From Puccinia triticina (lineage: Eukaryota; Basidiomycota; Pucciniomycetes; Pucciniales; Pucciniaceae): DNA of 64,000 nucleotides. The DNA is taken from the NCBI RefSeq assembly GCF_026914185.1, contig NC_070571.1:868001-932000 (forward strand), given 5' to 3'. The first letter of the stretch is position 1, and the number at the start of each line of letters is the position of its first letter. Shown piece by piece: positions 43,023 through 52,388 of this stretch. The notes under the pieces are model-generated. The model was not told where the DNA came from, made no database searches, and worked only from the letters and a program-made list of their open reading frames with translations. The translations under genes and the position numbers were made by a program.

Positions 43023-43613
43023 ATGTTAAATTTTCCTTCAATAATACTACTATGCTCTGCGCTAAGCTTTGTCCCCGCTGCCCCCGTTGATCACTTAACA
43101 CCAGCAGCTTCTTCAGAGAACATCCCGTGCACATGCCCAAGTGTGTATTTCCCAGTAGAACCACCTGCTCATTTACGAACAGGAGAAATGGATCATTCAC
43201 AACCAGGAGAAATCCCCGGCCAACCATGCATAAATGGCATGTACCCACGTGACCCCCAACTGACAATGGATCCGCCCGAATACCTACCAAAGACCATTCC
43301 CAGAAAAGCTACCGATGAGGAACAAAAGAAGATTGATTATATTCTCAAGAATTATGAAACGGGGAACAATTTCATACTCAATAAATCTCCATATCCTACT
43401 CTACTAGCAAAACCTTATCTTCAGAAAGAATGGGATTTTGGGAGGGTCAGGGTCTATGGTGCGGATGGTGAACTATTACATGAGACAGGTCGTATTTATT
43501 TGAACCGGGTTTCAGCTACGAAGGCCGCAACAAATGTCATAAACTCATTTTTTGAGGCCATTAAAGAGGCCAGCAAGCGCAAGGACAGCAAGCGCAAGTA
43601 TAAAAAGAAGTAG
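43023..43613 (+). CDS. Secreted protein paralogous to the divergent neighbour
   Basis: 196 aa from ATG 43023; the GTG-led extension upstream is not a start. The N-terminus MLNFPSIILLCSALSFVPAA is a clear signal peptide with cleavage near PAA|PVD. The middle is Pro-rich (IPCTCPSVYFPVEPPAH). The homologous core is DEEQKKIDYILKNYETG and RVRVYGADGELLHETG. The C-terminus is strongly basic (KEASKRKDSKRKYKKK), unlike its partner, and it lacks the partner's Cys cluster. It is head-to-head with the 41170-42045 gene, about 980 bp apart, so they may share a promoter region. An effector-like role is inference. Confidence 0.65.
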   Translation: MLNFPSIILLCSALSFVPAAPVDHLTPAASSENIPCTCPSVYFPVEPPAHLRTGEMDHSQPGEIPGQPCINGMYPRDPQLTMDPPEYLPKTIPRKATDEEQKKIDYILKNYETGNNFILNKSPYPTLLAKPYLQKEWDFGRVRVYGADGELLHETGRIYLNRVSATKAATNVINSFFEAIKEASKRKDSKRKYKKK

Positions 43614-43869
43614 CCCAGATACGTCCAAGTCTGCCTTTTTAGTTGGAACCAACCACCATCATTTATAATCAGCTGCACTTAAGATAAATTGATTTACTAG
43701 GGGGGTTCACAATTGAAATTTACAAAAATTTGGAGTAGAGAATTGTAATGGTTTGGACCCATTGCGAGGTACCCGGCACCCGCGGCGCACCTGCCGGGCA
43801 GTGCCGGGTGCCTGTTTTTTGGGCTTGAGGTACCGCCCAAGTGCCTCCCCCAGATGCGGCAGAGGCTGG

Positions 43870-44510
43870 AGCCCGTTCCAAATACATAACACCCAGGAGC
43901 TGGGCTTTGACCAGCTCGCTGTGAGAAATACAAACCTCTCGGCGAGATGGATTTGTACCAGCTTGCCAAGAGGAATACATCCCTCGGATCCCGAAATTAG
44001 TCAGTCCTCCTTTCTGAGTTGGCAGGCTGGCGCCCCTTGCACGAAGCGCGAGCCTCCGTTACAGAGACCCTGCGGGGCTCTCCTCCAGAGAGGCTTGGTC
44101 AAGCTCGCTCGGATCCTCCCAGCGAGCTGGATTTTGATCAGCTCGCCAAAAGGAATACACGCCTCTCGGCGAGATGGATTCTTACCAGCTCTCCAAGAGG
44201 AATACATGTCTCCTGGAGAGCTGGAATTTGACAAGCTCCCGAGAGGAATACACACCTCTCGGCGAGCTGATCAAAGTCCAGCTCTCCAGGAGACTTGTAT
44301 TCCTCTTGGCGAGCTGGTAGCCAAGAGGTATGTCTCTTGGCCAGCTGGAAAAAGTCCAGCTCGCCGAGAGGTATGTCTCTTGGCAAGCTGGTCAAAGTCC
44401 TGCTCGCCAAGAGAAATACACACCCCCTGGATAGCTGGTTAAAGTCCAGCTCGCCAAGAAGAATACACACCTCCTGGCAAGCTGAATTTTTACACCAGCT
44501 CTGAGAAAAT
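43870..44510. repeat. Palindromic CAGCTCGCC/GGCGAGCTG repeat cluster
   Basis: About a dozen units of CCAGCTCGCCAAGAGGAATAC and its complement in both orientations, separated by 20-30 bp. Each pair can fold. The long ORFs on both strands here are repeat translations. The core CTCGGCGAG also appears in the arrays at 60000 and 61050. Confidence 0.8.
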
Positions 44511-44645
44511 TGGAGCAACTGAAATAGATTTCTTTATTAGATGCTGAGAGAAACTAACTAGATACAAGTAAAACAATTAAAACTTGTAGGCTAAATTTAC
44601 CTGATTGAGGCGTGGTATTCTCAACCAAAGCTAGAACTGTGTGGA

Positions 44646-46465
44646 GTGGCAAAAATTGTGCGGAGATTGCAGCATATACTCTGGGGCGTCTATTTCAAAT
44701 TGCTTGTCAATGCAGAGGCTCTGGTGCGGATGATCAACTGTCTGTTGTTGCCCCAAACATCCATGACGCGCTGGGTGGCGTTCTTGCAGTTGTTTTCCTT
44801 TGAAGTGGTTCACATGCCAGGGAAAGCGTTCACGTTACTGGACGTGCTTTCCCACATTCCGTTAGAAGACGACAAAGATTGGTTTGCGTTGGCCAAGCGG
44901 CGTATTCTCAACGTGCGGATGGAAAGTGAAGCGACTGCGCAAGAGGGCGGGGGCTTGCCAGTGAGGCAGACAGCTAGGTACAATTACTTGGCGAATTTCT
45001 TGACAAGTCTTTGCTACCCTGTGGGAATTGAGTCTACGGTGCAGCGCTGGATCAAGCGGATAGCGGCGAATTTCTTTGTACATGAGGGTTAGCTGTGGTT
45101 TCGGAGCGCACCAGTGCATCCAGTGGTGGTGGTGTGGCAGTCTTGCAGATTTTACACAAGGAATTGGGTCACCAAGGCGAAGCAGAAACCAAACAACGCA
45201 TGCAGGCACGGTTTTGGTGGCCAGGCATTACGAGAAGCGTGTGGCAATGGGTAAAAAGTTGTGAGCAATGCCAAAAGTGTAGCCTGCAATTGCCCAAAGA
45301 GATTGGTAAGCCTACGGAGATGGATACACTTTTCAGTTGGATATCCATGGACGTGGTGCACATCAAGGCGGGAAAATTCAAGTACTTGATTGTGGTGCGT
45401 GACAATCTTTCTGGATGGGTGGAGGCGCAGCCGCTGGTGAATTACGGCGGCGAAAGTCAAGCAGTTTTTGGAAGAAGACTGGTTTGCAAGGTTTGGGTGT
45501 GTGTGGTTGATCACTGTGGATGGCGGCACGGAGTTTTGCGGCAGCTTGTGGAAATTAGTGGAATCGTGCAGCGCTAAGTTTGGCAAAGTGATGGAGTACT
45601 ATCCGGAAGGTGCGGGAATGATTGAGCGTGGCCATCAGCAGATCAAGAGTGCTCTGGTGAAGCTGTGCGGCGAAGACGGTAAGAAGTGGCAACAGTATTT
45701 GCCTGCCGTGATGTTTGCAGACCAGATTTTCACTAAGCCAACTACAGGGTACTTGTCTTATGAGATGCTGTTTGGGTGCAAGCCAGTCCTGCCAGTGGAC
45801 ATAGAGATGTTCACGTACTGGGTGGTAGACTGGTGGAAAGTTAAATCAGTGGACAAATTGCTCCTGGTGCAAGCGGAGCAGCTGTTGCGGTGGGATTTGA
45901 CTATTGCAAAGGTGGCGGCGCGCCTCAAGGAGAGTTGTGCTAAGGGGGTGCGCTATATTGGTATCGCCGCTGCTCCTACAGGCTGCGCAATTCACTCCGC
46001 AAGGGGGAATTGGTTCTGCTTTATAATTGTAGCCTCAAGTCGCAGTGCAGAAAGCTGTTTGCTAATTGTTGGAATGTTCCTTTTTGTGTTGTGTTGCAAT
46101 TACCGGGCAGTAGTTACGAGCTGGAAGAACTGGAAGGGACGCCCTTGAAGCGGTGGGTGGCGGCTACTCACGTCAAATGGTTTTATGCGCAGGGTTCTAC
46201 AGATTTTGACCAGACTTTGGAATCGGATGACTCTGAGGAGGAGGTTCAGGTTCTGGGCGATGCTTTGTCTTTGGCAAGCTCTGACAACACGGAAGGCACA
46301 GATGCAGCGGCAAGCAACGGAGATTTGGGCTCAGAGGTTGTGTCAGATGGAGAAGGTGTGGATCAGGCACCTCCACCCTTGCAGCAAAGTCAGAGATTGC
46401 GGACCGCTGGGGACAGTGGTAAAAAGGCTGGGGCGGGATTTGTGGCAGGCAGAAGCCACAAGTGA
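44646..46465 (+). pseudogene. Gypsy pol remnant: RNase H, integrase and C-terminal domain
   Basis: RNase H end: AEALVRMINCLLL and FSFEVVHMPGKAFTLLDVLSH. Integrase zinc region HKELGHQ...WWPGITR...CEQCQKC. Catalytic core SMDVVHIK (D), ITVDGGTEFCG (D) and AGMIERGHQ (E) are all still readable. The C-terminal strand region has SYELEELEGTPLKRWVAATH. Frame breaks occur near 45092, 45470 and 46000. The tail is acidic and Gln/Ser-rich and ends at 46465. No LTR could be assigned, and RT and gag are missing upstream. Confidence 0.8.
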
Positions 46466-46539
46466 TTATTGGTGAGGGGGTACGCTATCTGGTCTACAGC
46501 CAGGTTACATAGCCACCCCAGAATTTTTGTTACCCTATA

Positions 46540-46931
46540 GCAACAGTGGGCCACTACACTGCGCTAGAAATCAGCTATGTAACTGCCAATTACAGCGGTG
46601 CAGCTGGCAACATGATTTTCCAAACTCCCTGAATTGCGCAGTCCTAATTGACTGATCTCCCAGTGAGGCTTATGGTTCAATCCACACAAGGCAAACAGTT
46701 AAATTCTGCCAAACAGACCATGTTAGCTGAACTGTCCTCAAAATGGAATTTTTGCTCTGCATCTGGTGACCAGGATGTCCTGACTCCCTGATGCAACAGT
46801 CCTGCTCAACCATTTTGATCAGGGAGGCTCCTAGAATATCCTCACCAGTTTAAGTGGTTTGATGCTGCAGAAAGGGCCGCGTGATCTGCTGTTAGCTCAT
46901 TTTTTGGCATAGCATAGTGGCCCACTGTTGC
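46540..46931. mobile_element. 392-bp MITE
   Basis: Perfect inverted ends GCAACAGTGGGCCACTA, flanked by CTATA on both sides (46535-46539 and 46932-46936). No coding capacity. If the duplication is only TA it would fit Tc1/mariner-type; five bases fits other groups. Superfamily not assigned. Confidence 0.75.
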
Positions 46932-46936
46932 CTATA

Positions 46937-47475
46937 ATCTGAGTTTGGTTTCTGTTTTGTTATATTTTTCACTGGCTTGTTGTCTATCTGTATTTCTAGG
47001 TGCAGGGTACGGGGATTTTTGTGCGGAAAAATCTTTCTGAGGCAGACCAGGTACCTTGCGCGTTTTGCAGGCTCTTGGATGGCAGATTGGTCTCTTCTCT
47101 GGTTTTTTTCTCTGGATTTCTCTCTTGGATTGTGGATCAGTGCCTTCTCTGGATTGTGTTACAGTAAAGCGGCGGAAAAAATATAAAATGAAATGAAATA
47201 AAAAAGAAGAAGGATAAAATAGAAAATAAGGAAGTGCAGGGACTAAAGTGATTCTCTTTCTGGGGCAGTAAAGGCACTAATAAAAATCTTGGTGGACTGC
47301 AGAGGATGGCGGACCTTTGGCTCACTATTTTGTTTGCCAGTCTCTCTCAATGTGGCGGTCATTTGTGCACGGGGCTCAGAACCTGTATGTATGTATTACA
47401 AGTGTTTTCCAGCAGGACAGGAATATATACAAGAGGGGGAGACAACAAAAGAGGAGCGGAAAATGAAAAGGGAAG
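46937..47475. other. Non-coding stretch, nothing assigned
   Basis: It probably includes the 3' end of the Gypsy remnant. A purine-rich AAATGAAATGAAAT tract lies near 47190. No domain is readable. Confidence 0.4.
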
Positions 47476-48162
47476 CTAGGGAAGGGCGGAGTGAGAAGCG
47501 CGACGGGTGCGCTCCACAGGAGGGATGGTGCAGAGCTGTGGCGTAGACACCTGTACCGGGTGCGGCTTGTTTTGCAGCTCTCCATCTAGATCGCGCCAAG
47601 CTTGGAGGATGTGTTTGTTGGTGGGAAAAATGATGGCTAGCTCAAGGCGTTCGGCAAGTTGGTGGATTCTGGCGAGAAGAGTCACGTACCTACAACAGTG
47701 TTGAGTGGGTGACACGGCGGCTATGTAAAGTAGGTCGTGGTACATGCCGCAGAAGGCGCCCAGGTATTCGAGTACGGCAGTCGCGGGAAATACCACATCC
47801 TCCCAGATGGGATTGTTGGGGAAGGTGTCGTGCAAGTTGCGGGAAATTTCTTTGACTCGGCGATCTAACACCGCACCATGATTGATGGGGCGGTGCGGAG
47901 GCGGTACATGGATTGGCACGGACTGGGCTCAAGGGAGCGGACGCAGAGTGTCGGGATTTGACAATACGGCCGGGGTGGTAGTCTGCGGGGGCGCAAGGAT
48001 TCGAGGTGCCTCTTGACAGGTATCAGCCAGCAGGGAAGGCGGGTTTGTAGACTCCACCGTATGGATTGAGGAGGCGCAGGCGGCTCGGGCTTGTGGGATC
48101 TTGGCATTTGGCATGGTCTGAGGCGACCTGTCAGGAGTATGGAATGGGCCGTTTGGCGCCAT
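47476..48162 (-). pseudogene. Hypothetical protein or gag-like ORF with one in-frame TGA, next to the Harbinger insertion
   Basis: From ATG 48162 (MAPNGPFHTPDRSP) the frame is Pro/Thr-rich, meets one TGA at about codon 78 (after LRPLP), then continues in the same frame with a helical region (EISRNLHDTFPNNPIWEDVV, HCCRYVTLLARIHQLAERLE). I do not recognise it; the layout would fit a retrotransposon gag. Immediately upstream, TTTTTCCGCTTCAG (48186) looks like an acceptor. A donor CTCCAG|GTACAT lies beyond the transposon at 63847, so the Harbinger may sit in a former 64-nt intron; the upstream exon frame could not be closed. Confidence 0.4.
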
Positions 48163-48506
48163 CTCGGTGTCCTCAGCTGGGGTGGCTGAAGCGGAAAAAG
48201 GGCTCAAAGTTAGAGCATTCACATTTGTCGGGTTAAGTTGACGATTTTGGGCAACTTAACCCGGCCGGCACTCGCATTGGTCCGGGCTAACCCCCGGCTA
48301 ACAAGCCCCAGGCTTGATTTCTGGCTAGAGCCCGCTAAATTTAGCAAGCCTTAGCCTGAAATCAAGCCTCAGGCTGGGGCATTTTGAATATGCAATACTT
48401 AGCCTGGAAATCGCAAGGTTAACCTCCCCGAGCATTTCGGGGAAAAGAAAGGAGAGATAAAGACAAGTACATCCACACGCCAGCAAGATCAATCACGCAT
48501 CCTACG

Positions 48507-49599
48507 ATGGGACAACATCCAAACTTTTTGCCTTCCGAGGACGAGATCTTGGCGCGCTGCTGGATTGAGATATCGAAGGACACAATCTTAAACAATTCGC
48601 AGAAAAAGGATGAGTTTTGGGTCCGAATCACAAAGAGCTTCCACAAACGCACGCACACCACCGGTAGTGACAGCGCTAGACCAAAAACAACACTTTCAAA
48701 CAGGTACGTGGCTAGCTCATATCTATCATATTTTGCTGCACAAACTAAAGCATTGGTTTAGGTGGGATCTCCTCCAAAAGGGTACCGTCAAGTTTTCCGG
48801 TTGTTACAACAAGATAAAGAAAAACCCACCCTCAGGAACGACCGAAGCAGACATTCTGAAACAAGCAAAAAAAGCGTCCTATGACAAGACTCACAAGATG
48901 TTCACCTACGATACAGCTTGGGCCGTTCTCCGATACCACGAGAAGTGGAGGGATGCCTCCTTTCCTAGCAGTACCAAAAAGAGTGCACCGTCGACACCTG
49001 CACCGTCGACAACCCCTGCACCTTCTTCTGAAGCCCACGCGAACACTCAAACAGCGGCATCTGACAATGCTGAGGATCCCCCTTTGAGTCTTAATGAGAT
49101 GGCACCCCGACCTGTGGGTATCAAACAAGCTAAACAAAAAGCCGCTGACAACCGCTTATCCGAGAAAAAACTCAAGATTATGGAGAAGAATGCGGCTGAA
49201 GGGGCAAAGCGAAGCGCCCAATTCAAGAAAGCAAATAAATTACAAGAGCAAACAAATAAAATATCTAAACTAGAGGCCGAGTTGAAGTTGGAACAAATGA
49301 ACATGTCAATTATGGATAAGGATCTCTCTACTCTTACGGACCCCTACGCAAAGGAGTACTTCATGACCAAAGAGAAAGCAATAATGGAAGAGATGCGAGA
49401 AAAGGAGTGGAAGAAACAGCAGCAATCAGAAGCTGCTTTAAATGCAATACCCTTGAGCGATGATCAGTCCAATTCCCCCAATTCCCAATCTGCATCCCAA
49501 TACAAGGGTGAAGACAGCAAATTGGAAAGCGAAGACCATAACAGCGCCAATGATGAAGACACTTTGCCCTTGGATCCACTACTTGGCGAGCTTGCTTAA
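48507..49599 (+). CDS. Harbinger accessory protein, Myb/trihelix-like DNA-binding
   Basis: Two exons, 48507-48703 and 48762-49599 (intron GTACGTGG...TTGGTTTAG), 344 aa. The N-terminus LPSEDEILARCWIEISKDTI, then FWVRITKSFHKRT and the conserved CYNKIKKNP...Y..AWAVLRYHEKW form the trihelix (no-apical-meristem-associated-like) domain, residues about 8-125. A low-complexity Ser/Thr/Pro linker follows, then a long charged coiled coil (about 190-285: ADNRLSEKKLKIMEKNAAEG, KLEAELKLEQMN). In PIF/Harbinger elements this second ORF helps the transposase bind ends and enter the nucleus. The frame is intact, unlike the transposase. Confidence 0.8.
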
Positions 49600-50269
49600 T
49601 ACACATTTCCCCCCATTTTTACTCCAGTTTTTTCATTCTCACATACTTAGTTTGTCAAAAAAAACACATTGTATTTCATTTTTTCTCTAGAAATGAAAAA
49701 AGTGAAACAAATTTTGAATTGGCTAGTCACTATTGCTGTCATCATCACTACTGCTATCACTAATATCACCAATCTGATGTTGAGTGCGGTATTGTCGATA
49801 TTGCACATCTACAAGGTCTTGTAAGAGATACCTATAATGGAACTCTGAATGCATGTCCATTTGTCTGAATGAGATCTCGGTGGAGTCAAGTGTTGGCTGG
49901 TTGGGGATTGGGGGAATCACTCGGGTGTTGTATGGTAGGCAATTTGGGAGTTCAAACGGTTCTGCACATTCATCTATGATCATATTGTGCAGAATGATAC
50001 AACATAACATGATATTGTTCAGTCTAAGCTTATTAAAACTACGGGCGGGGACTTCCAATATTTTAAATCTTCCTTTGAGTGCGCCAAAAGCTCGTTCAAT
50101 GTCTTTTTGGGTGGATTCTTGCGCTTTTGTATATGCCTTGGATTCTGGATCGATGCTGCTTGACTTGGATTTCATCATAGTTGGCCAATTAGGATAGATT
50201 CCATCGGCAAGGTAATAACCATAGTGATATTGGTTGTTATTAATGGTGAACTCGACCTGAGGACCACGC

Positions 50270-50608
50270 TGTAACCCCCCGCCTTTGGGGTGTCACAAGA
50301 TGGATCACAGGATCCCAAACAGACCCATACTTAGTCCAACCATTCCCCCGCCCCTCCTAGTTCAGCAGAGATGTTCCTTCCATCTCTCCTGAGCTAGGTG
50401 AGTCCGCCCAGTTTCCTCTTCTCTCTCCTTTCCTCTCAGCTTGTACATAGTCTAACAGAGATGTTCCTTCCATCTCTCCTGAGCTAGGATTGCGCAATCA
50501 AAAGAAACATTGGTTCCAGAAGTCCTCCCAAGGCCTCAGCCTTGTCCTCAGCCTTGTCCCCTTGCCCTTGTCATCGCACAGTGAAGCTCTCCTTGTTGAG
50601 AGCTTACA
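50270..50608 (+). repeat. 5' LTR of Gypsy C with duplicated hairpin and intron-like spacer
   Basis: Hairpin block at 50357-50397 and 50448-50487 (CAGAGATGTTCCTTCCATCTC core). Between them runs GTGAGTCCGCC...CTCTCAG (50398-50439). The LTR ends AGCTTACA and is followed by C-T9-C. Confidence 0.85.
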
Positions 50609-50952
50609 CTTTTTTTTTCTTGAACCAACCTCGTGGCTGCCTTCCAAAAGAAGCCCGGCCTGTCCTCGCCCTCGAACCTCGCAACTGGCCCATAAAGCCC
50701 CTCGCCCTCGAACCTCGCAACCGGCCCAGAAAGCCTCCTCGTCCTCGAACTTTGCAACCGGCCCATAAGGCCCCCTTGCCCCTCGCCCTTCGCCCGTCGC
50801 TGCCCGCTCCCTGTTGACCCCCCGCCCTCGCCTGTCCAATGCCTAACCAACAATCTCAATTACTTTCCCGCCTCTCTGACCGTCTCAAGAAAAGGATTAG
50901 GTCGGGCTATGCCGCTGATTCCTTCTGAAAAGCAGCTAGGAAGGCCACCTCT

Positions 50953-51667
50953 TTGCGTCCAGACTACACGATAATTGACGATTTCCTTTTCTTTGATGGA
51001 CGTCTGATCCTCCCAGCAGACTCAGCACTCCTACTTGAATTGGTCTTCAGAACCAATAGAAAAATGGGACACCCGGGGTTCCTTGAACTGTTTCGTGATC
51101 TTCGTGGGCCGTTCTTTTGGCCGCGCATGCGCGATGAAATCAAGATTTACACTCAAAGGTGTCCTACCTGCCAAAAAGTCCCAACACCAGCATCTCCCAC
51201 CGCCGATAACCCGCCAAGAAGTAGATCCGAGTGGTGTGAACGCATCAAACCTGAGCAGAAGCCATCCCTTCACCCTCAAGACGCCAGGAATCTGAACCTT
51301 GGCCCTGCCTTGAGCTGCTTTCCCTCCAACCAGACCGCTGCCAACCACGAGGAGCGCATTGCCCGCATGGAAAAAGCCTTACTTGCCCTTTCCGCCACTC
51401 TTCCTCGGTCAGCCTCGCCACCATTGAAGGCCTTTGGATCATTTCGATATTCGCTTGACTGGGGCCTTGAGCCCCTGGTATCCAATGAGACAGTGACGTA
51501 CTTGGCTACTAGTTGGCAAGAGAGGCAATCGGCGCCACGACGTTCGCCGCCTACCACTCCTTTCGCCAGGCACCGGGCCGGCAGTTACAGAAGCTACTCC
51601 ACCCCCAGATCCTCTACGTCGCACTCTCCTTCGTTGGCCTCAGCATGTTCCCCACCCACTCCTACGT
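50953..51667 (+). pseudogene. Gypsy C integrase zinc-domain fragment fused to unrelated sequence
   Basis: LRPDYTIIDDFLFFDGRLIL, then GHPGFLELFRDLRGPFFWP and CPTCQKV form the H2C2 zinc-binding region of a Gypsy/Ty3 integrase. No catalytic core follows; instead a gag-like linker (NHEERIARMEKALLALSATL) and a Ser/Pro-rich tail. A stop precedes the fragment near 50928. The intact Copia is inserted at the end. Confidence 0.65.
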
Positions 51668-52321
51668 TGTCAGATTCCCCAACCTGTCGCAGACAGTAGT
51701 GTGAAACGTGTAAAACACGACACAAGCTACCTTGCACAGCCTGGTAAGCCACAGAGTTTCAGCTCCTTGAATATCCAAGGAATGAAAATAACTTCAGCCT
51801 CTTCTTCGGAATATCCAGGCAAAACCCGCCACAGGTATCCGAGGGAACAGGCCCAAGCCTCACGACCCACCAGAGGTGGAGGCGAGACCAAGGCGAACGA
51901 GATGGACAGAAAAACCACCTCATTACTCGCGCAAAGAATAACCTCGCCAGCGTTAGCCACCAGAATTAGTCTTAATAAAATTAAGCATTGATCAATAACA
52001 TCATCGGAAGAGGCATAGTTGAACAAAGGAGACCAGTCATTCTCGTCAACCAATAAGATCAATCACAGATCTTTTTCTTGTTCCTTTTCGATCATCTTTT
52101 TTCTTTTTCAAAATCTTTCTCCGCAAAATCCTCATCTCAGTCGATCACCTCCACTTTCACCAGAAACACAGCCAAGAAGCAAACAGTCTGTTCTGCTCTT
52201 AGGTACTTAACATTTCATTTGTTTAGCTACAATGAAGTTTCTTTCTGTTTCATTGTACATAGTTAAGAAGAAACTTGAGTCTAACAATAATGAAATACTC
52301 TTAGTTGCTTGGAATTTTACA
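51668..52321 (+). repeat. 5' LTR of Copia F
   Basis: 654 bp. It includes a 97-codon frame (51701-51991) that is the end of the polyprotein as duplicated from the 3' LTR. A polyadenylation-like AATAAA lies at about 51975. Confidence 0.95.
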
Positions 52322-52339
52322 GATTTACAGTCTCGACGC
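52322..52339 (+). other. Primer-binding site of Copia F (tRNA-Tyr anticodon half)
   Basis: GATTTACAGTCTCGACGC begins at the base after the LTR. Its first 14 bases are exactly the complement of tRNA-Tyr positions 27-40, and the same 14-mer occurs inside the extended PBS at 32139-32152. Confidence 0.8.
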
Positions 52340-52388
52340 ACGACGCTATACCTCCTCGACCCACAGCAACAAAAAGAGCAGAGCAGAT

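Noticed and set aside
43753..44518. 229- and 126-codon ORFs on opposite strands
   Set aside because: Repeat translations of the CAGCTCGCC palindromic cluster.
50953..51667. A functional integrase
   Set aside because: Only the H2C2 zinc region is present; the catalytic core is absent and a stop lies just upstream.
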